Positions 8,339-17,842 of a DNA stretch of 64,000 nt are shown piece by piece. The stretch spans positions 1 to 64,000 of the forward strand of contig CAWDMN010000072.1 in NCBI GenBank assembly GCA_963803155.1, read 5' to 3'. Position 1 is the stretch's first letter, and every line of letters starts with the position of its first letter. The DNA is from CAWDMN01 sp963803155. GTDB lineage: Bacteria > Acidobacteriota > Terriglobia > Versatilivoradales > Versatilivoraceae. Below the pieces are notes generated by a model. That model was given only the letters and a program-made list of their open reading frames with translations, searched no databases and was not told the origin of the DNA. The position numbers were made by a program, and so were the translations under genes.

Positions 8339-9223
8339 ATGCCCGAATTGCCTGAAGTAGAGACTGTAAGACAAGGATTGCTCCTACATGTGATTGGCAA
8401 GGAGATTTCCCATCTGGAGGTTCGCCTCCCTAAAATATTATTGGAGCCTGGAGTGCGTGAGTTTAAGTCGGCATTAAAGGGGCAATCGTTTTTGGATATT
8501 CAAAGACGGGGCAAGCATTTGATCTTTCACACGGAGGATTTCCGTTTGCTCGTTCATCTGGGAATGACGGGCCAGTTGACCTTTTGGGACAAAACGCGTC
8601 AGAATGATCCAGGTTTTTACGTCACTCCACATACCGGACTTCAAAGAGCCCGCCAGCATGCCATTGATCGCCACACTCATGTCAGTATTTTCTTTGCTGA
8701 TGGAAATGCGGTCCATTACAGGGACATCCGCCAGTTCGGCAAATGGCGCCTTTTCTCCATACAAAAATTCAATGATTTCGGCATCTTCTCCGGAATGGGA
8801 CTTGAACCGTTCAGTTCCGAATACCGGATCAATCCCTTTCTGCGAGGATTTCAAGGGCGCAGTCTGCGGATAAAATCCCTGCTCCTCGATCAGAGCTTCG
8901 TAGCGGGTGTGGGAAACATTTACGCGGACGAAGCTTTGTTTGAGGCCCGAATACATCCTGAAAGAACCGCCGACCAACTGACACTGGAGGAGAGGAAAAG
9001 GTTATTTCGCGCCATTCCTCTTGTATTGAAACGGGGTCTGAAGAATGGAGGGACCACGCTCCAGGATTTTGTCAACGCCGATGGAGGAACCGGAGGCAAT
9101 CAGGATTTCCTGAAAGTTTATGGCAGGAAAGGGGAAAAATGCCACCGCTGCAAGACACTGATTGCCCGCGTTGTTGTCGGCCAGCGTAGCAGCCATTTTT
9201 GTCCTAATTGTCAGGCCCTATAG
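8339..9223 (+). CDS. mutM: Formamidopyrimidine-DNA glycosylase (Fpg/MutM)
   Basis: 294 residues from the ATG at 8339, which has AAGGAAG just upstream and gives the mature start Pro2-Glu3 (MPELPEVETVR), the catalytic residues of Fpg. The frame is open 20 codons further upstream but that would bury Pro2. A H2TH region (QSFVAGVGNIYADE) lies mid-protein. The C-terminus has the four-cysteine zinc finger, CHRC and CPNC, with the GQRSSHF loop. It removes oxidised purines such as 8-oxoguanine. A short insertion after GMTGQL makes it slightly longer than the commonest Fpg proteins. Confidence 0.97.
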   Translation: MPELPEVETVRQGLLLHVIGKEISHLEVRLPKILLEPGVREFKSALKGQSFLDIQRRGKHLIFHTEDFRLLVHLGMTGQLTFWDKTRQNDPGFYVTPHTGLQRARQHAIDRHTHVSIFFADGNAVHYRDIRQFGKWRLFSIQKFNDFGIFSGMGLEPFSSEYRINPFLRGFQGRSLRIKSLLLDQSFVAGVGNIYADEALFEARIHPERTADQLTLEERKRLFRAIPLVLKRGLKNGGTTLQDFVNADGGTGGNQDFLKVYGRKGEKCHRCKTLIARVVVGQRSSHFCPNCQAL

Positions 9224-9499
9224 CTCCGCGATATTTAGCGGGATTTCGTCTCAGCTCATAGAGATCGAATATACAGCACCCCGGAGCATGACTTAAAATC
9301 GTCAGCTTTTGCGGCTCAATGAAGCTAGCATGAAAGCATGGAGCGCGGACTCGTGCTTTTCAACGAGTTCGCGGCTTTGGGCTGAACCCCGCCCTGGCGC
9401 ATCGTCGACTTAGGAAAATGCCGCGGAGTCAGAAGACGACATTGTGCTACGGTCTTTCCGCGCGCCACTTATAAATGATCCTTAATAGCAGAGGCGGGA

Positions 9500-11035
9500 T
9501 CAGTTCATCGTGATAAAGACCAGCTCGGGACGGCAAAAGAGGCGGATATCCAGAAACACCGTGCCGAGTCCGCGGGAAACATACATTTTGGTTTTCTCTT
9601 TTTCAAACCAGCCTTCGCTGTATTCCTCCACTCCCTCCGGGCGCCAGAGCCCTCCCACTAGAGGAAGTCGAATTTGTCCACCATGGCTGTGTCCCGCCAG
9701 AATCAAATCGCAACGTCCGGCCGCATGTCGAAAATAGCTGGGAGAGTGCATCAAGACAAGTGTTTTGGCCTGTTGCGGAACAAAAGCGAGGGCGGCATCG
9801 AGGTCAGGGAACCCGGAGGAAGCGTCGTCCAATCCCACGATATATAGATTGGGGCGGATGGGTTGATTGCGGTTGACCAGATAATGGACGTTCAAAGAAT
9901 TATAAAATGCCGATGCGTTATCGAGTTTTCGGCGGTTCTCAAAATTTCCCGGGACCATCCAAATTCCTGAGGGGGCATGTAAGCTGGAAAGGAAGGGGCG
10001 GCATAATTCATAGTTGCCAGAGGACGAGAGTGTGTCACCCGTAATGGCAATCAGATCGGGTTTCTCTGCGTCCAATATTTGGAGGACTTCCTGTTCGCGG
10101 CTTCCTAATCCATAGGTGTGAAGATCCGTCAAGTGGGCAATTTTAAAAGGGGGATCCACCCCGGTCTGGAGCTGATAACGGCTGATTTGAATCCAGTAAG
10201 GTTCCGCCCAAAAACCATAGAGCGCAACAATCATAACTAATCCCATCAGCAGGTAGAACCAAAGAATCTTGGAAGAATTTTCTGGAGTTGTATTCTGGCG
10301 AGGCTCAGGAGTGGCCTGGCGGATAAAAGCTGGTTTCTTCTTCCCGGGAAGTTTAAACATTAGATTTGCAATTTTCTTCCTAAAGGATACAAAAAGGGAG
10401 GGGGCCGCCATGGAAGAAAATGAAGATCTCTTTGCTGGGGATGGATTCATTTCCTTTAGCGCAGACTTTCCTGGCAGAGGCGGTTCTTTCAAACCCGGCG
10501 GCGGGGAAGGAGGTCTTATCTCATCCGCGGAGATCGAGGTGAATCGCGGATCCCTCCATCCTTTAATGGTTTTCCCCTTGTCATGGAAAAGGGCCGCCAG
10601 AGCAGAAATTGTGCGCTCGCGGAGAGTATTGGAGTTGGGAGTCGATGGAGTGGCCGCTTTGATAAGAGGAGGCGAAGACACAGCGCCAGCAGGCCTTGCC
10701 GGCGAGTTCAGCAATGAAGCAAATTGCGGATCGATCTCTTCCGTTTTGACTTGGGCCCCCTTGATTTTATGGCCAGAAAAAGGCTTCTCAAAGAGGTCGG
10801 GGGAGGCAAGGGATGAAGTTTCATGCTTCCGAGCAGAACTCTTAGCAGATTTTAGATCTTGAGTAGAGCTCGTTTTTTTGGCGGAAATCTGGGGATCGAG
10901 TATTTCCAATAGCCCCAAGGCCGCGGAATTTGTTGGGTCTTCCTCCAATATTTCCATGACCAGACGCCGGGATTCTCCTTTTCTGCGCAAGCTCAGCATC
11001 CGGCGAGCCTCTGAAAGTTTTTCCTGGCGGGTCAT
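9500..11035 (-). CDS. Membrane-anchored metallophosphoesterase with long disordered N-terminus
   Basis: 511 residues. Residues 1-45 form a basic helical region. About 50-250 is low-complexity, rich in Ser, Pro and Lys, and probably disordered. One transmembrane helix follows (ILWFYLLMGLVMIVALYGF, about 258-277). The C-terminal 230 residues are a calcineurin-like phosphoesterase with the metal ligands HLTDLH, TGDTL, GNFE and the GHSHGGQIRLP end motif, as in the YkuE/LpxG type. Such enzymes may cleave UDP-diacylglucosamine or other pyrophosphates at the membrane; the substrate is not shown. It is the last gene of the minus-strand run after the S4 gene. The disordered cytoplasmic arm is unusual for this family. 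Confidence 0.85.
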   Translation of the reverse strand: MTRQEKLSEARRMLSLRRKGESRRLVMEILEEDPTNSAALGLLEILDPQISAKKTSSTQDLKSAKSSARKHETSSLASPDLFEKPFSGHKIKGAQVKTEEIDPQFASLLNSPARPAGAVSSPPLIKAATPSTPNSNTLRERTISALAALFHDKGKTIKGWRDPRFTSISADEIRPPSPPPGLKEPPLPGKSALKEMNPSPAKRSSFSSMAAPSLFVSFRKKIANLMFKLPGKKKPAFIRQATPEPRQNTTPENSSKILWFYLLMGLVMIVALYGFWAEPYWIQISRYQLQTGVDPPFKIAHLTDLHTYGLGSREQEVLQILDAEKPDLIAITGDTLSSSGNYELCRPFLSSLHAPSGIWMVPGNFENRRKLDNASAFYNSLNVHYLVNRNQPIRPNLYIVGLDDASSGFPDLDAALAFVPQQAKTLVLMHSPSYFRHAAGRCDLILAGHSHGGQIRLPLVGGLWRPEGVEEYSEGWFEKEKTKMYVSRGLGTVFLDIRLFCRPELVFITMN

Positions 11036-11102
11036 ATTGATTTACGGGCATTCCAACCGGATTAAATCCCACTCTAGTTTGGCAAAAGTTTATATGAATG
11101 AA

Positions 11103-11420
11103 TTAAGACTCCCGCGGCAGCCATTCAGTTTTAATCAATTCGTATAAGGAAGAAGCTTCTTTTTTCCCAGGGGGATGTCCCGGGATTCTGGCAATTCGCA
11201 AGGTCAGCACCCGCGAAGGTTGCCGCCAGTGGATTTGATCGCCACTTTGAACCAGCTTGGCCGGTTTGGCGACCTGCCCGTTCACTAAGATGGCGCCCCG
11301 CTGGCAAGCTTCGTGGGCCAAAGTCCTCCGGGGAATCAGGCGAGCCCGCTTTAAGAACAGATCCAAGCGGAGCGCGGATCCCGGCTGGCCGATTTTTCCA
11401 TGAGACGCAGGATGATCCAC
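11103..11420 (-). CDS. S4-domain RNA-binding protein (Hsp15/RqcP-like)
   Basis: 105 residues, GTG start. The S4 fold is clear: LRLDLFLKRARLIPRRTLAHEAC, then GAILVNGQVAKPAKLVQSGDQI. Small S4 proteins of this type (HslR/RqcP) bind stalled 50S-tRNA complexes or heat-damaged ribosomes. The start lies inside the end of the SurA-like gene, overlapping it by 70 bases in another frame, so translation is likely coupled. Upstream AGGAAAAG could serve as a ribosome site. Confidence 0.82.
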   Translation of the reverse strand: MDHPASHGKIGQPGSALRLDLFLKRARLIPRRTLAHEACQRGAILVNGQVAKPAKLVQSGDQIHWRQPSRVLTLRIARIPGHPPGKKEASSLYELIKTEWLPRES

Positions 11421-12514
11421 TTCTTTTTCTTCTTTTCCTTTTTATCTTTGGCGGGTTTAGCCTTGTCCTTGGTTTTAGCATTGTCCGAAAGTTTGGCCTC
11501 GTCCGCGGGTTTGGCGGCCTCCTCTTTGGCGACAGCCCCAGTATCGACGTAGCCTGGCTTTACCTCAATAAAAGACTGCGACCGCAATTTTTTCATGTAT
11601 TCCTGAATGGCGGGTTGGGCTTTTTGCTGGGCAAGGATCCGGTGGATTTCCTCCGACACGGTTTCCAGTTTTTGGATTCCGGCCGCATATTTTTCATCCA
11701 CTCGAATGATCACAAATCCATACTTGGTTCTAATGATGTCGCTCACCTGGCCGCGGCGGAGTTTAAAGGCAGAGTCTTCCAACTCTTTTACCATTTTGCC
11801 TCGGGTGAAAAATCCGAGATCGCCGCCATCCTTTGCAGTCGGGCCATCGGAATATTTCTTGGCCAACTCGTCGAATTTTTCTCCGCTGCGAGCTTTTTTC
11901 AATGCCTCCTGGGCTTTGGCTTCCAACGAAGGAACCAAGGCGCGGTTTTTCCCTTCGGTCAAAATGAGTATTTCGCTAATGGCCACCTGTTCCGGCCGAT
12001 CGAACTCCTGTTTATGCTCGTCATAGTATTTGCTGATTTCTTCGCCAGTCACGGAAAGCCTTTGGTACACTTCGCGGCCCATAACTTGGTCGCGCAGGTT
12101 GTTTTTCTTTAGGTTCTCCTTGAATTCGACCGGATCGACTCCTTGCTGGATCATTAGCTTGTCGAGAGCTTCCAGATCGGGAAGATTGTTGTCCCGCCGG
12201 ATATCGTCCAGCGTTTTGATCACGGTACTATCCGCCGTCAAACTCAGCTCGTTGGCCTTTTGCACCAGCAGAGCTTCATCAATCATATTGCGGAGAATTT
12301 CCTTCTCATATTTTTCTACCGTCTGGTCGTATTCATTCCCCTTTAAATTCTTCCGCAATTGTTGCTTCACCATCTCCTGGTTTTTATCGTATTCAGACTT
12401 GGTGATAACGTCACTGTTCACACGTGCGACAATTTCTTCAAAAATCGAGCCGGCCTGCAACGAAAACAAAAAGATAAATAGGCCGGGGAGAATCAAAGCG
12501 AGTCGTTTTAACAT
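11351..12514 (-). CDS. SurA-like periplasmic peptidyl-prolyl isomerase
   Basis: 387 residues from the ATG at 12514, chosen because it gives a signal peptide (MLKRLALILPGLFIFLFSLQ) and has AGGAA upstream; the frame continues 19 codons further but without such features. After the signal peptide come a SurA-type N-terminal helical domain (about 25-170) and one parvulin rotamase domain (about 175-285, ending in KYGFVIIRVDEK). It should assist folding of outer-membrane and periplasmic proteins. Only one PPIase domain is present, against two in E. coli SurA. The C-terminus is an Ala/Lys-rich tail ending in a poly-lysine stretch that overlaps the S4 gene. Confidence 0.9.
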   Translation of the reverse strand: MLKRLALILPGLFIFLFSLQAGSIFEEIVARVNSDVITKSEYDKNQEMVKQQLRKNLKGNEYDQTVEKYEKEILRNMIDEALLVQKANELSLTADSTVIKTLDDIRRDNNLPDLEALDKLMIQQGVDPVEFKENLKKNNLRDQVMGREVYQRLSVTGEEISKYYDEHKQEFDRPEQVAISEILILTEGKNRALVPSLEAKAQEALKKARSGEKFDELAKKYSDGPTAKDGGDLGFFTRGKMVKELEDSAFKLRRGQVSDIIRTKYGFVIIRVDEKYAAGIQKLETVSEEIHRILAQQKAQPAIQEYMKKLRSQSFIEVKPGYVDTGAVAKEEAAKPADEAKLSDNAKTKDKAKPAKDKKEKKKKKWIILRLMEKSASRDPRSAWICS

Positions 12515-12793
12515 GGAATTCCTACCCTTCCATAATTTTAAATGTTCATCATAAATGAAAATACCGGGCATTTCAATTCATACCCATCCAAGGATGAAAT
12601 ATAAGCAATGGCTATGCAGCCCATCAGATGCCTGCTGAAAGAATCGCAACGGCCCCGATTTGACAAAAGCAGCATCTGGCGATCCATCATTAATTCAGGA
12701 CGCGTTGGAAGTATTGACAAAATTTGGATTTGCCATTCTCCGGCGTATGCTCCGTCAAAAGATTTTCGGAAAGATTTGCCTTGAACCGTATGT

Positions 12794-15700
12794 TCATGCA
12801 GTCAAGTCCAATAAAAGACTCCGAAGTTCAGGCAACAGCTCCTGGGCATTTGTACCCGAGGGGCAATATTTTAGATTACCCTCCGGGGTCAAAGAGATGC
12901 CTGATTCCCTAGAGATAACTTCAACCAATCGGTCCCGATTTACCGGAGTCTTTTCATGAAACTGAATTATCACGGCATCTTTTTTGCGTTCGATTTGCTT
13001 CACCAGGCATCTTTCGGATACTAACCGGAGACGGGCATACTCCATCAGGTTCTCCACCTCATCCGGCAGAGGGCCGTAGCGGTCTTCCAATTCGGCCCGC
13101 AGAAGCGAGACTTCCGCATCGGATTTGAGTGAAGAAATGCGTTTGTAGGTTCGTAGCCGTTGATTCTCATCCGGGATGTAGGACATAGGTATTTTGACAG
13201 GGATCCTTAAGTTGAGCTGAGTTTGAATTTCGGGCAGCGGCTGGGTGCCTTTCATCTCCTCGATGGTCCGTTCCAACATTTGACAATAAAGGTCAAAACC
13301 CACGGCATTGATGTGACCGTGCTGCTCTCCGCCCAACATGTTGCCTGCTCCACGCAATTCCAAGTCTAATGCGGCAATTTTAAATCCCGCGCCCAATTCA
13401 CTGAATTCCTTCAATGCCGCCAGCCTCTGCCGTGCTTCACCGGTCAACACCTTATCGCCCGGAACCAATAAATATGCGTAGGCGCGCCGGCTGGAGCGGC
13501 CAACCCGTCCTCTCAACTGATAGAGTTGAGCCAAACCAAAACGATCGGCATGATTTACAATAATGGTGTTCACCAAGGGAATATCCAAACCATTTTCTAT
13601 TATTGTAGTAGAAACCAATATATCCGCCTCATGGCGTACAAAACGGAGCATGGCGCTTTCCAGCAATTTTTCATCCATCTGCCCATGGCCGACTACTATC
13701 CGCGCTTTGGGGCAGATTTCCTGAATCATTGAGGCAATGGCATATATGTTTTCGACTCGATTATGTACAAAATAAACCTGCCCACCTCTTTCCATTTCCT
13801 GATCGATGGCGGTTTGGATGATTTTCCGGCTGAATGCCACTACCGCGGTCTGAATGGCCAAGCGGTCCCGGGGAGGAGTCTCGATGACGGACATGTCTCG
13901 AATTCCGCACAACGACATGTGTAGTGTGCGGGGGATGGGCGTGGCGCTCATTGTCAACGTATCTACATGTTTTTTCAAGTGTTTAAGCTTCTCTTTATGA
14001 GCCACACCAAATTGCTGTTCTTCATCGACAATCAGAAGTCCCAAATCCCGGAACTGGACATCTTTTGAAAACAACCGGTGCGTTCCAATGATTATGTCCA
14101 CCTGTCCATTGGCCAGACCTTCCACGACTTTTTTTTGTTCTTTGCGATCACGGAACCGGCTCAACATTTCAATGGTCATAGGAAAGGTAGTAAACCTTTG
14201 TTTGAAAAGCAGATAATGTTGATATACTAAAATAGTAGTTGGAGCTAAAACCGCCACTTGTTTGCCGTCGAAGGCTGCCTTGAAAGCGGCGCGCATCGCC
14301 ACTTCGGTTTTGCCAAAACCGACATCTCCGCAAAGAAGTCGATCCATGGGGGTCGGTTCTTCCATATCGAGACAAACATCCTTGATGGCATTGATTTGAT
14401 CCGTGGTCTCGACAAATTCGAAAGCATCCTCGAATTCCTCGTGCCAATGTCCTTGAGCGGAAAAAGAAAATCCCGGCGTGATTTTGCGCGTCGCATAAAG
14501 CTTTAACAGTTCGTCAGCCATATCGCGCATTGATTTGCGAATGCGCGCTTTGGTCTTGATCCAGGAGGTTCCGCCAAGTTTGTCGAGCGAAGGACGGAGA
14601 TTCTCGCTGCTGCTATGTTTTTGAATAAGATCGAGACGCTCCAGGGGAACATAGAGTTTGTCATCCCCCGCATAATTGAGCACCATGAACTCACGAGTGA
14701 TTCCTTCCGCGGTGATTTCGCGGATTCCATAAAACTGTCCGATTCCGTGATCGATGTGAACCACGTAATCGCCCGGCTTCAGTTCGCGAAAATCCGACAG
14801 GAAAGAACCCGCAGCCTGTTTTTTTCGCGGAGGACGGGATAGAAGTTCTTCCTCATCGTAAATGTCACGGTCCCCGCAAATCCAAAGGTGTGCCGAAAGA
14901 TCCTGGAATCCATCCAAGACTTCTCCCACTGTCAACACCTGAGAATAAGGGGGAAGCTCAGAAATATTCGGCGGTCCTGCCCTAAAATCGGCATGAACGG
15001 GGCAGTCGTATTCATGTAGAATGTCCTGAAGGCGCTCGGCCTTCCCCCGATTGGATTGAATAAATAAAATGCTGCCTGATTGCGCGTGAAAATGCTCCAA
15101 TTCCTCAGTCAGACGGCGAATGTTCCCATGGAACTTCGGGGCGGGGCAGGTCGAGAATTGGATTACCCTGGAATCAGAAATTGCCTCGGCATCAATGAAG
15201 GGAGATTGCCGGAGCCCGATTTCATCCAGCAGGACCAGCTGGCGCGAAATCAATTGCTGACGAATATTCGGAATGGATGGAAAGAGGGTAGCGGGAGGTA
15301 TAGCGAGGAAACCTGCCTCGGCTTGCTTTTGATATTCCAGCAGATTTTGCTCCTGCCACTGCTGTATCCAAGGAGTCCAGAGGGGGGGCTCGTCCATCAC
15401 AATGGTATAGTCGGAAGCCCATTCCAGGAGCGAATGTCGGGAATTTGCCGCCCATGGTAGAAGGTGCTCTATTCCTGGAAATTGCTCACCCATGGATGCT
15501 CGCTTGAGCATTTCGGAGGCGGATTCCGAGGAAATTTCCCGCTCGAGAAAATCTTCAGCATATTGGCTCCAATTCATGAGGAGCTGAGGAGTGATCAGCC
15601 ACTCCCGCATCGGAATTGGGCTCGCCATGGGGAGGGGGCCGATGGAGCGCTGTGACTTTGGCGAAAATTCACGGAGAGATTCAATTTCGTCCCCATAGAA

Positions 15701-16309
15701 CTCCAACCGGACTGGATTCTCGCGCGTTGGGGGAAAAAAATCGAAGATCCCTCCGCGTGTAGAGAATGTTCCGACACTGGTGACTGGTTCTTCCCGAATA
15801 TATCCAGCGGCTAGGAGAAATTCAGCCAGGGCTTCGGGAGAGACAATCGCCCCTTGCCGCAATTCGGGAAGTGAAGGAGTGGCTGATGGGATTTCAAATA
15901 TATAGCTGAAGAGTGCGGAAGGTGAAGAGATGAGGATGTCCAACTCTTGATGCCCGCTCTTCCACAGCGCCAAGGCGCGTTCTTCCAGAATTTCCGCGTG
16001 CGGGGAGAGTCCGCTGTATGGACCAGGTTCCAATCCAGGAAAGAGGGCCAGACGTTCCTCAGGCCGCCCATTGAGCTGCCCGTGAAAAAACTCAAGGGCT
16101 CTCCGAAATTCGAGAAGATCTTGTCCGGGCCGGGTCAGGAAGAGAAGCGGCCGCGACTGGCATTTCCAGAGCGCACTAAGGTATAGAGCTTTGGCCGCCG
16201 GAGTTATCCCCGTGAGCACCAAAGGAGATTTTGCATCTGAAAGCTGCTCGGGAATTTTTTGAAAAGCAGCCGCATCGAAAATTATATTTAATAGATCAAA
16301 AGCAGACAC
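12794..16309 (-). CDS. mfd: Transcription-repair coupling factor Mfd
   Basis: 1171 residues, close to the usual 1150; GTG start. Domain order: UvrB-like N-terminal modules (about 1-350), the RNA-polymerase-interacting domain beginning at GDYVVHIDHGIGQFYGI (near 490), then the RecG-like SF2 motor with Walker A GDVGFGKTEVA (near 660), DEEQ box (VDEEQQFG, near 760), TMSATPIPRTL, and the TRG region RGRVGRSSRRAYAYL, and the C-terminal D7 domain. It strips stalled RNA polymerase from damaged DNA and recruits UvrA. It sits 130 bases downstream of rfaE2 and 280 upstream of the SurA-like gene on the same strand, in a common bacterial mfd-surA order. Confidence 0.97.
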   Translation of the reverse strand: MSAFDLLNIIFDAAAFQKIPEQLSDAKSPLVLTGITPAAKALYLSALWKCQSRPLLFLTRPGQDLLEFRRALEFFHGQLNGRPEERLALFPGLEPGPYSGLSPHAEILEERALALWKSGHQELDILISSPSALFSYIFEIPSATPSLPELRQGAIVSPEALAEFLLAAGYIREEPVTSVGTFSTRGGIFDFFPPTRENPVRLEFYGDEIESLREFSPKSQRSIGPLPMASPIPMREWLITPQLLMNWSQYAEDFLEREISSESASEMLKRASMGEQFPGIEHLLPWAANSRHSLLEWASDYTIVMDEPPLWTPWIQQWQEQNLLEYQKQAEAGFLAIPPATLFPSIPNIRQQLISRQLVLLDEIGLRQSPFIDAEAISDSRVIQFSTCPAPKFHGNIRRLTEELEHFHAQSGSILFIQSNRGKAERLQDILHEYDCPVHADFRAGPPNISELPPYSQVLTVGEVLDGFQDLSAHLWICGDRDIYDEEELLSRPPRKKQAAGSFLSDFRELKPGDYVVHIDHGIGQFYGIREITAEGITREFMVLNYAGDDKLYVPLERLDLIQKHSSSENLRPSLDKLGGTSWIKTKARIRKSMRDMADELLKLYATRKITPGFSFSAQGHWHEEFEDAFEFVETTDQINAIKDVCLDMEEPTPMDRLLCGDVGFGKTEVAMRAAFKAAFDGKQVAVLAPTTILVYQHYLLFKQRFTTFPMTIEMLSRFRDRKEQKKVVEGLANGQVDIIIGTHRLFSKDVQFRDLGLLIVDEEQQFGVAHKEKLKHLKKHVDTLTMSATPIPRTLHMSLCGIRDMSVIETPPRDRLAIQTAVVAFSRKIIQTAIDQEMERGGQVYFVHNRVENIYAIASMIQEICPKARIVVGHGQMDEKLLESAMLRFVRHEADILVSTTIIENGLDIPLVNTIIVNHADRFGLAQLYQLRGRVGRSSRRAYAYLLVPGDKVLTGEARQRLAALKEFSELGAGFKIAALDLELRGAGNMLGGEQHGHINAVGFDLYCQMLERTIEEMKGTQPLPEIQTQLNLRIPVKIPMSYIPDENQRLRTYKRISSLKSDAEVSLLRAELEDRYGPLPDEVENLMEYARLRLVSERCLVKQIERKKDAVIIQFHEKTPVNRDRLVEVISRESGISLTPEGNLKYCPSGTNAQELLPELRSLLLDLTA

Positions 16310-16439
16310 TTTAATTTCTTGGGGATTTGGGGATCCACATCATGGATTTTCGGGGGAGACCTGTCTCAAAACACTTGTGCCTTCATAAGAAATAAAAAGT
16401 CGAGACATGAAGATGTGCTCTCTCCCGAATAGCGTCCCG

Positions 16440-16934
16440 TTAGTCTTTCGGATCACCGCGGCCATACTTTTCCAGGATTCGTTGGATGATGCTGGTTGTA
16501 GACTGTCCCGATTCAAAGGGCAGGGATAAAACCTTCCCGCCGGAAGCTTCGACTTCCGCTCGACCAACAATTTGGTCAGTGCCCCAATCCCCGCCTTTAA
16601 CCAGCACGTCGGGCAACAGGGCCTGGATAAGACTCAGCGGAGTACTTTCGTCAAATATGGTGACATAGCTGACAGATTCCAACTCCGCCAGAATTTGAGC
16701 CCTCTCCAGTTCGGTGAGGATGGGCCGGGAATCTCCCTTCAATTCTCGCACGGAGCGGTCGCTGTTAAGCCCCACGATCAAACAATCCCCCAACGCTCGC
16801 GCCTTTTGCAGATACTGAATATGGCCAGGATGGATCAAATCGAAGCACCCATTGGTGAACACGATTTTTCTCCCGGCTTGTCTCAACTGGCGAACGACAT
16901 TGAGCAGTTCTTTGAGTGTAACGATTTTCTGCAT
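16440..16934 (-). CDS. rfaE2: D-glycero-beta-D-manno-heptose 1-phosphate adenylyltransferase
   Basis: 164 residues. The cytidylyltransferase-type nucleotide-binding motif is FTNGCFDLIHPGH (HxGH near residues 35-38), and the C-terminal STTSIIQRI motif fits RfaE domain 2. LVKGGDW is a further family mark. It activates heptose-phosphate with ATP for ADP-heptose, a precursor of LPS inner core or of other heptosylated glycans, which supports a diderm envelope. It is the stand-alone domain, without the kinase half found fused in HldE of E. coli. No other heptose gene is in the window. Confidence 0.93.
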   Translation of the reverse strand: MQKIVTLKELLNVVRQLRQAGRKIVFTNGCFDLIHPGHIQYLQKARALGDCLIVGLNSDRSVRELKGDSRPILTELERAQILAELESVSYVTIFDESTPLSLIQALLPDVLVKGGDWGTDQIVGRAEVEASGGKVLSLPFESGQSTTSIIQRILEKYGRGDPKD

Positions 16935-17203
16935 GCGGGCACTCGCAAAATATTTGCCTCAAATTCAAGGAATTATATCATGGCACAAGGGATCTTCGGC
17001 TGAAAGGAAATCAGGAGAGGGCAGATCTGAAGTACATCTGTGCGAAGGTCTTGGTGAAATTCATAATCTGATTTACGGAGGGACACTCAGAGAACTCAAG
17101 TTTGACCAATGAAAGGAGCGAGGTCTGGCACTCCCAGCCCTAAAAATTCCCTCGAGAAGAGAAAGTAGCATCGGGTGCATTGCCAGGTCAGGATATTTCC
17201 AGC

Positions 17204-17247
17204 AAAAAAAATGGGCAGAACTTACCTCACCCCGTTTTGTTCTGCCC
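17204..17247 (-). terminator. Rho-independent terminator of the HU gene
   Basis: On the minus strand a perfect nine-base stem, GGGCAGAAC with GTTCTGCCC, encloses a 17-base loop and is followed after one base by a long T run (plus-strand A tract 17204-17211). It begins about 30 bases after the HU stop codon. Confidence 0.9.
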
Positions 17248-17278
17248 TGTCTCATTTTGACGCAATCAGTTGAAGAAC

Positions 17279-17560
17279 CTATTTCTTCTTGTTGACGGCA
17301 CCTTTCAATTCAGCGCCAGGTGCAAACCGCGCCACCTTTTTGGCTGCAATCTTAATGGGGGCGCCAGTTTGAGGATTACGTCCCGTCCGAGCTTTGCGGC
17401 CGGCCACGGAAAATGTCCCGAAGCCAACCAAAGTCACCCGGCCACCCTTTTTGAGCTCAGCGGTAACTGTGCCCAGCAGGGAGTTCACTGCGGCATCTGC
17501 CTGGGTTTTGGTGATTCCCACATCTTTTGCAACTTTTTCAACTAAATCACCCTTATTCAC
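17279..17560 (-). CDS. HU-family DNA-binding protein
   Basis: 93 residues, GTG start with AAGGAGG seven bases upstream. The sequence is a full HU/IHF fold: MNKGDLVEKVA at the start, the VTLVGFGTFSV strand, and the beta-arm with RTGRNPQTGAPI, including the conserved tip proline. HU bends and compacts DNA and helps repair, replication and transcription. The tail is lysine-rich (VNKKK). It is monocistronic, with its own promoter (17623-17651) and strong terminator, as expected for an abundant nucleoid protein. HU rather than IHF is likely but the two cannot be fully separated by sequence. Confidence 0.96.
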   Translation of the reverse strand: MNKGDLVEKVAKDVGITKTQADAAVNSLLGTVTAELKKGGRVTLVGFGTFSVAGRKARTGRNPQTGAPIKIAAKKVARFAPGAELKGAVNKKK

Positions 17561-17622
17561 GTCGTCCCCTCCTTTTGGTTAAAAAAGTTTTAAAAATAAT
17601 CTTTGTGTTGCGGCTTGGGTCA

Positions 17623-17651
17623 TTTATACACAACCAAAACCCGCTCGTCAA
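17623..17651 (-). promoter_or_regulatory. Sigma-70-type promoter of the HU gene
   Basis: On the minus strand TTGACG (-35) and TATAAA (-10) are separated by exactly 17 bases. The predicted transcript would start near 17616, about 55 bases before the GTG codon. It is the best promoter match I found in the window. Confidence 0.8.
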
Positions 17652-17842
17652 GCCATTTTTCAGGAAATTCAGAAAAAAAAATCAGATTTGTTGCACCTTT
17701 GCGGCCCAACGAATCCCGGGCATCGCATTTTCAATTATCCCTGAAAACATGTCCCATTGATCGCCAATTCCCTTTGGAGAGCAGCCCAGACCATAGGCAT
17801 CCTGTTGCACATTGAATTACACCTTCAGCGGATCCAAGACTC

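Noticed and set aside
10269..10862. 197-codon frame opposite the phosphoesterase N-terminus
   Set aside because: Arises from the biased codons of the low-complexity arm; no start signal.
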